64,000 bases of DNA from Pseudomonadota bacterium (GCA_039024915.1 JBCCPK010000002.1:310001-374000), one strand, 5' to 3'. Counted from the first letter of the stretch, positions 51,757 through 61,191 are shown. Numbers and translations: made by a program. Notes: generated from the sequence alone by a model not told the origin.

Positions 51757-53781
51757 TTAGGCGGCCGCTGTCGAAGGGGCGTGGCGAAAAAAACTGAACT
51801 GCTCCTGCGCGGCGAACTCTTGGAAGGCTTCGGCTATGCCGTCCTGCGTCAGCCCTTCGTGATTGTAGAGGTCATGGGCGACGATGAAGTGCCCATGCGT
51901 GTCGCGCATCAGTGTGCCGTCATCTCGGCGCACATAGACCTTCTCGCCCGAGTTGTTGACGCTTTCCACCTGCTGCGTGGCGAAGAAGATGTTGTAGTCC
52001 CCCGCCCTTTGGCAAAGCGGCCCCACTGAAGGATCGTCGTTCCATTTCTGCACGAAAAGAACGCTCGTCTTTGTGCCGGTGTGCGGTTTGAAGGTGTTGG
52101 GGTGCAAACCTACCACGGCGAGGATGCGGCAGCGTTCCATTATGAACTCGCGCACCCGCTGGTCTGATGAGTTGTTGAAGCGTCCTTGAGGTAGCACGAC
52201 GGCCATGCGCCCGCCCGGTTTTAGGAAGTCCAGATTGCGTTCGATGAACAACAAGTCTCGGCCCACTGAGCGTTCCAATTTGCCCGTCTTCTTGTGGGCC
52301 AGGTCGAACGGGGAAAGCATGTCCGACTGCTTGATATCACCAGCGAAGGGTGGATTGGCCATCACGATATCGAAGTTGAAGTCGCGATAGTCACCCTTAG
52401 CTTTGCTGTTGCGCTGTCGCCGTAGCCCCTTCCAGCCATCGTTGTAGGCGTCTCGCCAGTCTTCCTGCTGAACGGTCTCGTCCCACTTCGTCCAGTCAAG
52501 TGTGTTCAAGTGCAGGACGTTGGTCTGGCCATCCCCTGCAATAAGGTTGAGGCACCGGGAAACGCGTACACTTTTCTCATCGAAGTCGATGGCGAAAGCA
52601 TTCTTCCGCACGTAATCGATTGCGCGCGGTTCTTTTTCCTCCATTGTGAAGAGGTCAGTTTCGGGCAAACCCATGTCTGCATAGATCTGCCGCCATACAT
52701 GGAACATGGTGTGCACGGTGAACCCGGCGGAACCACAAGCAGTGTCGATGACAGTTTCTTGCTCTTGCGGATTGAGCATCTTCACACACATGTCGATAAC
52801 CCAACGAGGAGTGAAATACTGGCCCTTCTCTCCCTTGGAAGACTTACCCACGAGGTATTCGAACGCGTCGTCGATGATATCAAGGTTCGAGTTGAAAAGT
52901 TTCCATTCCTCCAATGATCCGACGCAGACTTGCAGATGATCAGGTGAAAGACGGATGCGTTCATCATCAAGGAACACACCCTGCCATTCCTGCTTTGCCT
53001 CGTTGAACAGACCCTGGATCTTCTCCTTGAGTTGGGCCGCAGTATTGGTGTTTCGAAAACGGAGTGGCACCCTTTTACGGTGTGATGTCATCTCATCGTG
53101 CAGCTTGGTGAAGATGAGCTTGAACACTTCTTCGAAGACATCGACGCCAGCATTGGCCAGCACTTCGTTCTCCATGTCCACGATCAATTCGCGCAGTGAT
53201 CGAGCTTTGGACCCTTCGCGCTCCCGCTCGTTCTCTTTGTCGATGAGGGTTTGAATGGTCCAGGGTTGATCGACGATATCTTCAATCGTCTGCGCCGCCT
53301 GTGGCAGGTGATGTATGGGAACGAAGTAGTTGGGGTTCTTGCGATGCCAGACTTCGGCCAGAATGCCGTTACTCCATACCGCTAAAGGCGCGCCTGTAGC
53401 GTGGGTGTAAGAGCGCAGTTGTTCTTTGCCGTCTCGTAGTTTGGAAGCCTTCACTTCGATGATAATGTAGGGGACGGTTGGGCGGTCTGCATCAAAGACC
53501 ACGATATCCGCGCGCTTCGAGCTGTCGCGCCCAAATGTGATGGGATACTCGACTTGAATACGAGATGCCGCATAGCCGTATTGGTCAATCAATCGAGCCA
53601 ACCAAAGTTGGCGGGTCCGCTCTTCGGGCTTTAGCTGAACAGCCTTGTTTCGGACGAGGCAGTTCACATAAGTGGTCGGCTTACCTCTTACCTCACGGGT
53701 CTCACTCCGGTGATCAAGTGCGTTGTTTTCGTCCTCTGAGAAAAGGACAAACTCGCTATACTCATTTCTTGCGTTATCCAT
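51757..53781 (-). CDS. N6-adenine DNA methyltransferase with N-terminal HsdR-type nuclease domain
   Basis: The 674-residue protein starts with an HSDR_N-like PD-(D/E)xK domain at about 60-170 (VEYPITFGRDSSKRADIVVF, then PYIIIEVKAS: D92, E109, K111). It continues into a type I HsdM methylase: AdoMet motif DTACGSAGFTVHTMF, catalytic NPPF near residue 470, and a C-terminal part with LKPGGRMAVVLPQGRF. A recognisable helicase/translocase (HsdR) is absent here and nearby. The combination of nuclease and methylase in one chain with a separate S subunit resembles type IIG/IIL-like organisation built from type I parts. A partial HsdR or simple modification function cannot be ruled out. Confidence 0.88.
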   Translation of the reverse strand: MDNARNEYSEFVLFSEDENNALDHRSETREVRGKPTTYVNCLVRNKAVQLKPEERTRQLWLARLIDQYGYAASRIQVEYPITFGRDSSKRADIVVFDADRPTVPYIIIEVKASKLRDGKEQLRSYTHATGAPLAVWSNGILAEVWHRKNPNYFVPIHHLPQAAQTIEDIVDQPWTIQTLIDKENEREREGSKARSLRELIVDMENEVLANAGVDVFEEVFKLIFTKLHDEMTSHRKRVPLRFRNTNTAAQLKEKIQGLFNEAKQEWQGVFLDDERIRLSPDHLQVCVGSLEEWKLFNSNLDIIDDAFEYLVGKSSKGEKGQYFTPRWVIDMCVKMLNPQEQETVIDTACGSAGFTVHTMFHVWRQIYADMGLPETDLFTMEEKEPRAIDYVRKNAFAIDFDEKSVRVSRCLNLIAGDGQTNVLHLNTLDWTKWDETVQQEDWRDAYNDGWKGLRRQRNSKAKGDYRDFNFDIVMANPPFAGDIKQSDMLSPFDLAHKKTGKLERSVGRDLLFIERNLDFLKPGGRMAVVLPQGRFNNSSDQRVREFIMERCRILAVVGLHPNTFKPHTGTKTSVLFVQKWNDDPSVGPLCQRAGDYNIFFATQQVESVNNSGEKVYVRRDDGTLMRDTHGHFIVAHDLYNHEGLTQDGIAEAFQEFAAQEQFSFFRHAPSTAAA

Positions 53782-54069
53782 TGATGCCCACTCGGCTACT
53801 TGGTGGCGCTGTGTCCACTGTTGTTCTCAGTCTTCTGTAGCCGGGCCGCCCCGTCCAACAAAGGGCGATTGCAGGATTTTGTGGCAGTCTTCAGTGTTGG
53901 CCCTGCAAGTACTCGTGCCAAGAAGTGACGCCCTGCCGCAACCTTGGCCAGCAACTTGCAAACCATCGCATCCAAGCGCACGCTTCTGAAACCCAGAATG
54001 CAACCCCGGACGCTCCACGCGCGAATGCGCCCGCAGGGGACAACATCTAACCATCTGCAATATATAAGA

Positions 54070-54120
54070 AAAAATGGTAGCGGAGGAGGGACTTGAACCC
54101 CCGACACGCGGATTATGATT
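54070..54120 (-). repeat. Proximal attachment-site repeat within tRNA-Met
   Basis: This is the right copy of the 51-bp direct repeat (other copy 31256-31306). It covers the 3' part of the intact tRNA-Met gene and five A residues beyond the CCA end. Confidence 0.92.
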
Positions 54121-54151
54121 CCGCTGCTCTAACCTGCTGAGCTACTCCGCC
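54075..54151 (-). tRNA. tRNA-Met (CAT anticodon, elongator type)
   Basis: The 77-base cloverleaf on the minus strand has acceptor GGCGGAG/CTCCGCT, D-arm GCTCAG...GAGC, anticodon stem GCGGA/TCCGC around loop ATCATAA (anticodon CAT), T-loop GGTTCAAGTCC and an encoded CCA. The acceptor with a G-U first pair indicates an elongator rather than an initiator tRNA. A CAT-anticodon tRNA-Ile cannot be wholly excluded. Its 3' part is the island attachment site. Confidence 0.93.
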
Positions 54152-54241
54152 ACGCATAAGCATGTAACAACACGCCCTATGTACGAACAGCGCGTATATG
54201 GATCGCCACCCGCTGCGTCAACCTCAACTTGCCCGCATACG

Positions 54242-55390
54242 TTAGGCCGCCGCCGCCCGCTCGAAGCAAGCCACTGTCTTGTCTATAAAGCCGCCGCCTA
54301 ACACCTGCGCACCAGGCTGATCGTCAGCATATAAGACGCACGCCTGTCCGGGAGAAACACCTATTTCGCCGTCAGCAAGATCGACGACAGCCACTCCATC
54401 CTCGATCCGCAAAGTGGCAGGTTGAGGTGGCCGAGAGGACCGCACCCGGGCAACAAGCTGCCGCTGTATTTGCGCAGTTTGCCCACCAATCCAGTTGAAG
54501 TCTCTCAACAGTATGCGCGTCACACCAAGTGAAGCTTTGGGCCCGACAACGACCGTCCGACGCGGAGCATCAATTTTCACAACATAAAGGGGTTCGCCAG
54601 CTGCAACCTTCAGCCCGCGGCGCTGACCAACAGTGTAATGAATGATGCCATCGTGACGCCCAAGCTCCCGCCCATCCACATGAACAATCGGACCCGGCTC
54701 TGCAGCCTCCGGCCGCAGCTTGGCGATGATATCAGCGTATGACCCGTTCGGGACGAAACAGATGTCCTGGCTGTCCGGCTTGTTGGCGACGTCCAGTTCC
54801 ATTTCCATTGCGATCTGGCGCGTTTCATCTTTGGTCAGATCGCCAAGAGGAAAGCGGACGTAATCCAGCTGCTCCTGTGTCGTCGCAAAAAGAAAGTAGC
54901 TTTGATCACGCGCCAGATCGGCGGGGCGATACATCGCCATATGCCCGCTCGCGGCATCCGGACGGGTAACTGCATAGTGCCCGGTTACAAGGGCAGCCGC
55001 TCCCAGTTCATGCGCAGTCGCAAGCAGGTCTGAGAATTTGACGGTCTGATTACACGAAACGCAGGGGATCGGTGTTTCGCCTGTCATGTACGCATCGGCG
55101 AAGGTGTCGATTACCTGCTCTTTGAAACGACTTTCATAGTCGAGCACATAGTGCGGAATTCCGAGCCGGTCAGCGGCGTTTCGTGCATCGTGGATGTCCT
55201 GCCCCGCGCAGCAAGCGCCCTTTTTCTTGAGCGCCTGCCCATGATCGTAGAGCTGTAGGGTGATTCCGACCGTGTCGTAGCCCGCCCGCCGAACGAGCCC
55301 TGCGGCAACGGAGGAATCGACACCGCCAGACATGGCCACCACGACACGCGTGGCAGCCGGATCCGGGTTTCCAGGCAAATGAAGCTTCAT
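54242..55390 (-). CDS. mnmA: tRNA-specific 2-thiouridylase
   Basis: The 382-residue MnmA catalyses 2-thiolation of the wobble uridine in tRNA Glu, Gln and Lys. Sequence features are the PP-loop SGGVDSSV at 21-28, catalytic cysteines in [14 protein letters not shown] near 108-111 and [10 protein letters not shown] near 205, and [10 protein letters not shown]. It is a core chromosomal gene marking the right flank of the island. Confidence 0.96.
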   Translation of the reverse strand: MKLHLPGNPDPAATRVVVAMSGGVDSSVAAGLVRRAGYDTVGITLQLYDHGQALKKKGACCAGQDIHDARNAADRLGIPHYVLDYESRFKEQVIDTFADAYMTGETPIPCVSCNQTVKFSDLLATAHELGAAALVTGHYAVTRPDAASGHMAMYRPADLARDQSYFLFATTQEQLDYVRFPLGDLTKDETRQIAMEMELDVANKPDSQDICFVPNGSYADIIAKLRPEAAEPGPIVHVDGRELGRHDGIIHYTVGQRRGLKVAAGEPLYVVKIDAPRRTVVVGPKASLGVTRILLRDFNWIGGQTAQIQRQLVARVRSSRPPQPATLRIEDGVAVVDLADGEIGVSPGQACVLYADDQPGAQVLGGGFIDKTVACFERAAAA

Positions 55391-55566
55391 GAGCGCGCTG
55401 TGCTCGCTATCAAGATCGGTACAATAAAGGCGTATCTAGCCAACTATCGCACTTGGGGCAAACGGTGGGAGGCAGATTTGTCCCAGCGCTAGGCAATGCC
55501 TGCCGAGAAGCAGGTGGTTGAGGTCCAGGGATTACCGTAGTGACCTGATTTCACGAAGGAAAGATC

Positions 55567-57123
55567 TTGGCACGGCAATTGAAAGCTGACGCGTACGTTG
55601 CGCTTTTGAGGGCCTCTGATTTGTCTGCTCCATCCCCATTACCGACATTGCTGCAGGTTCCGGCTGGACCCAAGGACTTCTCTTCCGGCGGCCAGCGCTC
55701 GGCCGAAAACGGCGTCAGTGGCGATCCACCACATCAACGAGCTTTTGACGAGAGCCTTCAACAAGAAATCAAAATCAACGACGCACCATCTTTACCCGAG
55801 CAAGTGGAGAGCACGGCGATAGAGGAGCCAATGTTGCGCATTGAGCCGGTTGTTCCGCTTGAACAACTATCCATCGATGAAACACAGACCGAGCAGCAAA
55901 TTGATGGTGCCGAAGCGGTAGAGGAAGGCCTCGCAGAACCCGTAGCCCCCGCAGAGGAACGCGTCTCAGCATGGACTTTGGAGCGCCAAACAACCGAGGT
56001 TGACGAGCTCACGATGGTAGAAGAGTTGCCGGCGATACCGGTAACCAGTGGCTCACTTGGGCAAACAACGGTGGCAAGCCTTGACGTCAGTCCAGGCAAC
56101 CTGTCCGGTTCCGGAGCACTCGCCGATCTGTACGCAAAGCTTGCGCCAGTTGAACGCCGGTCGCCGGTAACGGATTGGCAGAACGCATTCCTGCCAGGAA
56201 ATCTAACCGGCCAAACCCAACCTCTTGAGCGCGCCCAAGCTAGAACTCCACTTTCCGGCGCCCAACTGACGCAAGTGGAAGGCAGCGAAGCACCGGTCTC
56301 CGTGACAAGTACCGGTGCGTCAGGCAACCTGATTGCTGGGGAGCCGAAAGCGCCCGTGCAACCCGAACCCAACTCCAACTCTCAAGCCAGTCGACAGATG
56401 TTTGCAGAGGTTACCGGTTGGTCCGCAGCCAACTCCAACTCTCAAACCAGTCGACAGACGTCTGCCGAGGTTACCAGTTGGTCCGCAGCCAACTCCGATA
56501 CCTTTGACGGTATGGAGCTCTTGAACCCTTCAAACCAGACCAATCTCACCAACCAAAATGACGGGCCGCAGCTACTTCAGATTCTCCAGACCCAACAACC
56601 TACCCAACAAGGGCTAGGACTATCATCGTTGCCCGGAGCACCGTCGACACTGGCGGGGAACGCCGTTCCTATGAATGCGCTCGCGGTAGAGATTGTCCGG
56701 CAGGCCGCGCAGGGCCGCACTCAGTTCGATATCCGACTTGATCCGCCAGAGCTCGGAGCGCTGACCGTAAGGCTTCAAGTTGATGGAGCAGGCAAGGCCA
56801 GAGCGCATTTGATCGTTGAGCGCGTTGAGACGCTGGAAATGCTGACAACAGATGCGCGCGGTTTGGAACGCGCACTGCAACAGGCTGGGCTTAAGACGGA
56901 ACCAGGGGCGGTTAGCTTTCAGCTAGCGGGAGAACAGAGCGGCGGACATGAACAAGGTTTCAACGGCACCTTTGATCGCGAAGCAAATGCGCAGGATCAG
57001 GAAGGGGCAGAAGAGGCCACATCGAGCGTGCTTGATGCCAACGAGGAGCCGGTCGACTCAGATCCCGGTGAAGTGGCAAACCTCCACATCAGCGTTAGAG
57101 GCCATGTGGATGTATGGGTCTGA
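55567..57123 (+). CDS. fliK: Flagellar hook-length control protein FliK
   Basis: The protein is initiated by TTG at 55567 with AAGGAAAG just upstream, and has 518 residues. The N-terminal 370 residues are acidic, Thr/Ser/Gln-rich and poorly conserved. The C-terminal Flg_hook domain at about 375-475 contains QAAQGRTQFDIRLDPPELGALTVRLQVDG and LERALQQAGL, the FliK signature. FliK measures hook length and switches the export apparatus to filament substrates. A 20-residue tandem repeat lies at residues about 269-308. It precedes flgD by 40 bases. Confidence 0.88.
   Translation: MARQLKADAYVALLRASDLSAPSPLPTLLQVPAGPKDFSSGGQRSAENGVSGDPPHQRAFDESLQQEIKINDAPSLPEQVESTAIEEPMLRIEPVVPLEQLSIDETQTEQQIDGAEAVEEGLAEPVAPAEERVSAWTLERQTTEVDELTMVEELPAIPVTSGSLGQTTVASLDVSPGNLSGSGALADLYAKLAPVERRSPVTDWQNAFLPGNLTGQTQPLERAQARTPLSGAQLTQVEGSEAPVSVTSTGASGNLIAGEPKAPVQPEPNSNSQASRQMFAEVTGWSAANSNSQTSRQTSAEVTSWSAANSDTFDGMELLNPSNQTNLTNQNDGPQLLQILQTQQPTQQGLGLSSLPGAPSTLAGNAVPMNALAVEIVRQAAQGRTQFDIRLDPPELGALTVRLQVDGAGKARAHLIVERVETLEMLTTDARGLERALQQAGLKTEPGAVSFQLAGEQSGGHEQGFNGTFDREANAQDQEGAEEATSSVLDANEEPVDSDPGEVANLHISVRGHVDVWV
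56371..56490 (+). repeat. 60-bp tandem duplication inside fliK
   Basis: Two 60-base units (56371-56430, 56431-56490) encode near-identical 20-residue blocks of the form NSNSQxSRQxxAEVTxWSAA. A third copy starts (AACTCC) and decays. It is in frame, so the protein length changes by 20 residues per unit. Confidence 0.92.
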
Positions 57124-57162
57124 GTTCAGCAGGGTTTAGATGATTTCGAAGGAGAAACGGTT

Positions 57163-57837
57163 GTGAGCACTCTTGAGCAACTGGCCAGCAGTAGCGCTGC
57201 GCAAGTCGCCGTCGCCAACTCTGAGCGCGACAGTCAGATGCTGGCGGACGATTTTGATACATTTTTGCAGTTGCTGACCACGCAATTGCGGAACCAGGAT
57301 CCGCTTGAGCCGATGGACACCAATGAGTTCACCAATCAGTTGGTGCAGTTCTCGTCGGTCGAACAGCAAATCCAATCAAACTCGTATCTTGAGCAGTTGA
57401 TCACATCGTCGCAAGCGCAGGCAGTGAATGCGGTCGTCGGCTATTTGGGAGCGACGGTGACGGCGGAGGGCGTCGCCGCAAACCTCTCGGAAGGAACCGC
57501 AACGTGGTCGCTCAATTCAGATCGGCGCGCAGAAGGCTCGCAAGTCCGTATTTTTGATGCCAGCGGTCAGCAGGTCTTCACCACACCCCTTTCGGTCGAT
57601 CCTGGGACGTCAGAGTTCAAGTGGGACGGCATAATGGACACAGGCAACCCTGCGCCGGAGGGCGTCTACACGATCCAGGTTGTCGGAGAGACTGCCAATG
57701 GTTCACCTGTTGACGTCAACACAGCAGTCACAGGCACGGTTACCAGTATCAATGTTACCGGTGCTGAACCTATTCTGAGCATAGGCGATGTGGACGTCCG
57801 ACTATCATCCATCCAGAGCGTTGACACCGGCGGCTAA
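57163..57837 (+). CDS. flgD: Flagellar hook-capping protein FlgD
   Basis: The gene starts with GTG at 57163 after AAGGAGAAACGGTT. The 224-residue protein has the FlgD N-terminal motif DDFDTFLQLLTTQLRNQDPLEPMDTNEFTNQLVQFSSVEQQI near 26-70, which targets it to the export machinery, and C-terminal Ig/tudor-like FlgD domains (FKWDGIMDTGNPAPEGVYTIQV). It caps the growing hook. It is in an operon with fliK. Confidence 0.93.
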   Translation: MSTLEQLASSSAAQVAVANSERDSQMLADDFDTFLQLLTTQLRNQDPLEPMDTNEFTNQLVQFSSVEQQIQSNSYLEQLITSSQAQAVNAVVGYLGATVTAEGVAANLSEGTATWSLNSDRRAEGSQVRIFDASGQQVFTTPLSVDPGTSEFKWDGIMDTGNPAPEGVYTIQVVGETANGSPVDVNTAVTGTVTSINVTGAEPILSIGDVDVRLSSIQSVDTGG

Positions 57838-57985
57838 GGACTTTGGGCGTGGTGAAACAATCGTTCCAGATACCTTGGCGAGGTCACAAAAGTTCCTAAC
57901 AATTCGTGACTGTGCCCTTAGGGCCTCCTTAAGCTCCGTCCTCTATGCTCGCACTTGAGTTATCGAGTGTTTGAGTGAGAGTACG

Positions 57986-58261
57986 ATGACCGAATTCAAG
58001 CGTCCCCGCGTGAAATATGTCATTGGGCCCGATGGTAGCCCGCTGACGATCGCGGACCTCCCGCCAACTTCGACCCGTCGTTGGGTCATTCGCAGGAAGG
58101 CGGAAGTTGTTGCGGCTGTACGCGGCGGCCTGTTGTCGTTGGAAGAAGCGTGTGAGCGGTACCGGCTGACGGTGGAAGAGTTCCTGTCCTGGCAGATGTC
58201 CATCGACCGGCATGGTCTGGCTGGCTTACGGACTACGCGAATCCAACAGTACCGCAGCTAA
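57986..58261 (+). CDS. sciP: CtrA inhibitor SciP (DUF1153 family)
   Basis: The 91-residue protein from the ATG at 57986 is a full-length DUF1153/SciP: KRPRVKYVIGPDGSPLTIADLPPTSTRRWVIRRKAEVVAAV, then the helix-turn-helix GLLSLEEACERYRLTVEEFLSWQ. In Caulobacter SciP binds CtrA-regulated promoters and blocks CtrA activation after division. Its place next to fliF, a classical CtrA target, supports a cell-cycle link to flagellum assembly. A strong terminator follows. Confidence 0.9.
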   Translation: MTEFKRPRVKYVIGPDGSPLTIADLPPTSTRRWVIRRKAEVVAAVRGGLLSLEEACERYRLTVEEFLSWQMSIDRHGLAGLRTTRIQQYRS

Positions 58262-58285
58262 ACTAAGCCCATACGCAAGCGTTTT

Positions 58286-58310
58286 AGCCGGCCCTTTGGC
58301 CGGCTTTTAT
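58286..58310 (+). terminator. Intrinsic terminator after sciP
   Basis: AGCCGGCC at 58286-58293 pairs with GGCCGGCT at 58298-58305 around a four-base loop, followed by TTTAT. It is 24 bases downstream of the sciP stop. Confidence 0.88.
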
Positions 58311-58370
58311 GCGTTTGCCTAAGACTTTTCTGAACGGCCGATCCGAATTCTTGCATCGTACGGCGTCCGA

Positions 58371-58385
58371 TTAACGGCCTGTTTA
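58371..58385 (+). promoter_or_regulatory. CtrA-like binding site upstream of fliF
   Basis: TTAA at 58371-58374, seven bases, then TTTA at 58382-58385. This is one mismatch from the CtrA consensus TTAA-N7-TTAA, about 77 bases before the fliF start. In Caulobacter the fliF operon is directly CtrA-controlled, and a SciP gene is adjacent here. Confidence 0.6.
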
Positions 58386-58461
58386 CCATGCGGTGGGCAA
58401 TTCTTGCCTAATGGATCACGCCGCCGGCTCTCGGTGGCTGGTGGGGTTGTGACACGCGTCA

Positions 58462-60102
58462 ATGTTGGCATTTTTTCAGAATCTTGGGCCTGCGCGGCTC
58501 GGCGCCATGGGCGTCGTGGCGGCATTGCTGATCGCCTTCTTCATTTTTATCACAATGCGGGTGACCGCTCCGGTCTTGGTGCCGCTTTTCACTGATTTGA
58601 GTTTTGAGGACTCATCAGAGGTGATCCGCCAACTCGAAACGCAGAACATTCCGTTTGAACTGCGGAATGACGGAACAACCATACTGGTACCGCAAGAGGG
58701 GGTTCTGCGGCTCAGGATGGGTCTCGCTGAGCAGGGCTTACCGACCGGCGGTACCGTTGGATATGAGATTTTTGACGAGTCATCGACGCTCGGGGCGACC
58801 AGCTTCGTCCAAAATGTCAATCAGCTTCGAGCACTCGAGGGCGAACTGGCTCGGACCATTTCGTCGATCAACCAAGTTGCAGCCGCTCGCGTCCATCTTG
58901 TGCTGCCGGAGCGAGAGCTTTTTCAGCGTGATCAACGCGAGGCGACGGCTTCAATCGTCCTACGCGTACGAGGACGGCTCGACCCCGGCCAAATTCGAGC
59001 AATTCAACACCTCGCAGCATCAGCCGTCGACGGCCTGAGCGCATCGAGGGTCTCTATCGTCGATGAGACCGGTGCTTTGCTTGCGTCCGGTGCAGGCGAG
59101 AACGAAGAAGCCATGATGGCCGCGTCCCTTGATGAACGCGCTATCGCCATGGAGAACAGGGTCCGGACGCAGGTTGAAAACATTCTCAGCGAGGTCGTCG
59201 GACCCGGTCGGGCGCGTGTGAGTGTCGCGGTTGAACTCAATCATAACCGCATCTCCGAAACCTCGGAGGTGTTTGACCCCGATGGGCAGGTTGTTCGCTC
59301 CACACAGAGCCGAGAAGAGACCGGGTCAACCAGTGACACGACTGCGGGCGAAGTCACGGTTGGCAATGAACTTCCAGGCGCAGACCCCGCTTCCGGGCAA
59401 GGCGGAATCCAGGAAGCACGCGAAACCGCAGAGGAGATCGTAAACTTCGAAATCTCGTCTACGAGCCGGACTGAGATTGTAGAGGCGGGAAGCTTGCAAA
59501 GACTGTCCGTTGCGGTCTTGGTTGATGGAACCTACGCACAAAGCGAGGAAGGCGCACCAACCTATGCGCCGCGCCCCGACGAAGAGCTCGAGCAGATCGC
59601 AGCACTGGTGCGTTCCGCGGTCGGCTTTGACCAGACCCGTGGCGATGTTGTGGAGGTGGTCAACCTTCAATTTGCCGCTCGACCGGACTTGTCGCTTCCC
59701 GACGATCAAGGCTTATTTAATTTCACGCAGGACGACATCATGCGCGCCGTCGAGCTCGCAGTCATCGCAGTGCTCACTCTGATCGTTCTGTTCTTTGTCG
59801 TACGACCGCTGCTTGGTCGCGTTTTTGAAGCTGATGAACCTGCGGAAGCTCTTCTTGCCGGTGGGCCGAACGCGGAAGGCGTGGTCATAGGGCCCAATGG
59901 CGAGGTCATTGAGTCACCTATGCCCAACGTCCCGGAAATTGCGTTGGAGAACACCACGACCAAAGCGCTCGAGAACGCGTTGGCGCTTGGTGCGGTCCAA
60001 AAGCACTCGCTCGACCAAGTCGGCGACCTGATTAAAGAACGACCACAAGACGCGTTAGGTGTGCTCCGCGCTTGGATGTCCACGCCGGCGCAGCAAAACT
60101 AG
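58462..60102 (+). CDS. fliF: Flagellar MS-ring protein FliF
   Basis: The 546-residue protein has membrane segments near 18-38 and 425-447 (AVELAVIAVLTLIVLFFVVRPLLG) flanking the periplasmic ring domains: YscJ/FliF part with LVPLFTDLSFEDSSEVIRQLE, and FliF_C with FEISSTSRTEIVEAGSLQRLSVAVLVDGTY. The C-terminal tail that binds FliG is present (KALENALALGAVQKHSLDQVGDLIKERPQDALGVLRAWM). It forms the inner-membrane base ring of the motor. It leads the fliF-fliG-fliH-fliN-flbD operon. Confidence 0.95.
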   Translation: MLAFFQNLGPARLGAMGVVAALLIAFFIFITMRVTAPVLVPLFTDLSFEDSSEVIRQLETQNIPFELRNDGTTILVPQEGVLRLRMGLAEQGLPTGGTVGYEIFDESSTLGATSFVQNVNQLRALEGELARTISSINQVAAARVHLVLPERELFQRDQREATASIVLRVRGRLDPGQIRAIQHLAASAVDGLSASRVSIVDETGALLASGAGENEEAMMAASLDERAIAMENRVRTQVENILSEVVGPGRARVSVAVELNHNRISETSEVFDPDGQVVRSTQSREETGSTSDTTAGEVTVGNELPGADPASGQGGIQEARETAEEIVNFEISSTSRTEIVEAGSLQRLSVAVLVDGTYAQSEEGAPTYAPRPDEELEQIAALVRSAVGFDQTRGDVVEVVNLQFAARPDLSLPDDQGLFNFTQDDIMRAVELAVIAVLTLIVLFFVVRPLLGRVFEADEPAEALLAGGPNAEGVVIGPNGEVIESPMPNVPEIALENTTTKALENALALGAVQKHSLDQVGDLIKERPQDALGVLRAWMSTPAQQN

Positions 60103-60117
60103 AGGGATAGCAAGCAC

Positions 60118-61191
60118 ATGAGCACTGCCCTCGCCCCCGCACAGCAAACAGCCGCACAGCGGACCGCTGGTGGAGATCAGTCACAGGTTACCATCGAGCA
60201 GCTTTCGGGCACCGAGAAAGTAGCTGTACTTCTGCTAGCCCTTGGGGACACACATGGCGCCCCGCTTTGGCAGGGGCTGGACGATCTAGAACTGCGCGAA
60301 ATTTCCCAATCAATGGCTGTGGTTGGGCGCCTGTCGACCGACGTCATCGAAGCGGTTCTTATTGAGTTCATCGACAACGTCACCACCAACAAATCGATCT
60401 CTGGTGGTTATGATGCGACCGAACGCCTGCTTCAATCGTTCATGGACCCCGACAAAGTCGCCGCGATCATGGAAGAGATCCGCGGCCCGGCTGGCCGTAA
60501 CATGTGGGAGAAACTCTCAAACGTCCAAGAGAACGTTCTGGCCTCGTATCTGAAAAATGAATACCCGCAGACGACCGCCGTTGTCCTCTCCAAGATCAGG
60601 CCCGACCACGCTGCAAAAGTGCTGTCCCTTTTACCGGAAGAATTGGCCCTGGAGGTCATTCAGCGCATGCTGCGCATGCAGTCTGTCCAAAAGGAGATTC
60701 TCGATAAAGTCGAAGAGACCCTGCGGACGGAATTTATGTCCAACCTGTCCCACACCCGCCGGCGTGACAGCCATGAAACTATGGCGGAGATCTTCAATAA
60801 CTTCGACCGCCAAACCGAGGCAAAGTTCCTCGCAACCCTTGAAGAAGACAACCGCGAATCCGCCGAAAAGATCAAGGCGCTAATGTTTACCTTTGAGGAT
60901 CTCGGCAAGGTGGACAGCGCGTCGATCCAAGTCCTTCTACGCAACGCCGACCTCACGCAGCTGCCAATTGCCTTCAAGGGCGCAAACGAAACACTTCGCG
61001 ACTACTTCCTGTCAAATATGTCTACCCGCCAAGCGCAGACAATTCGAGAGGAAATGGAGATTCTTGGACCTGTGCGTCTGCGCGAGGTGGACGAGGCTCA
61101 AATGGCCCTGGTCAACATTGCGAAGGATCTGGCCGCCAAAGGCGAGATGGTCATCGCCAAAAACTCGGGCGACGACGAGGTGGTTTACTGA
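60118..61191 (+). CDS. fliG: Flagellar motor switch protein FliG
   Basis: The 357-residue FliG has its three domains: N-terminal FliF-binding ([29 protein letters not shown]), middle ([32 protein letters not shown]) and C-terminal torque domain with charged helix ([53 protein letters not shown]). It transmits torque from the stators and binds FliM. It starts 15 bases after fliF, and its stop overlaps fliH by one base. Confidence 0.96.
   Translation: MSTALAPAQQTAAQRTAGGDQSQVTIEQLSGTEKVAVLLLALGDTHGAPLWQGLDDLELREISQSMAVVGRLSTDVIEAVLIEFIDNVTTNKSISGGYDATERLLQSFMDPDKVAAIMEEIRGPAGRNMWEKLSNVQENVLASYLKNEYPQTTAVVLSKIRPDHAAKVLSLLPEELALEVIQRMLRMQSVQKEILDKVEETLRTEFMSNLSHTRRRDSHETMAEIFNNFDRQTEAKFLATLEEDNRESAEKIKALMFTFEDLGKVDSASIQVLLRNADLTQLPIAFKGANETLRDYFLSNMSTRQAQTIREEMEILGPVRLREVDEAQMALVNIAKDLAAKGEMVIAKNSGDDEVVY

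Larger units (their letters stand above)
31256..54120. mobile_element. 22.9-kb integrative genomic island in tRNA-Met, carrying candidate defence modules
   Basis: The boundaries are the 51-bp direct repeats at 31256-31306 and 54070-54120. The right repeat lies inside an intact tRNA-Met, a classic target of tyrosine integrases. Inside are a P4-type integrase, an AlpA-like protein, a primase/ATPase replication protein, an IS3-family element, and protease/MBL, PP2C/SIR2/kinase and restriction-modification genes. Base composition is mosaic: about 37.7-42.0 kb is clearly AT-rich. The integrase is central rather than next to the tRNA, so the island may be composite. Confidence 0.88.

Noticed and set aside
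53796-54107. Minus-strand open frame beginning MSGVQVPPPLPFF that overlaps the tRNA-Met 3' end
   Set aside because: It is a well-known artefact of translating through a tRNA CCA end and acceptor/T-arm. It has no ribosome site and its composition is unnatural.
55568-55584. Sigma-54-like TGGCACG...TTG at the start of fliK
   Set aside because: It lies inside the first codons of fliK (start 55567 with a good ribosome site) and lacks the full GC of the -12 element. Likely chance.
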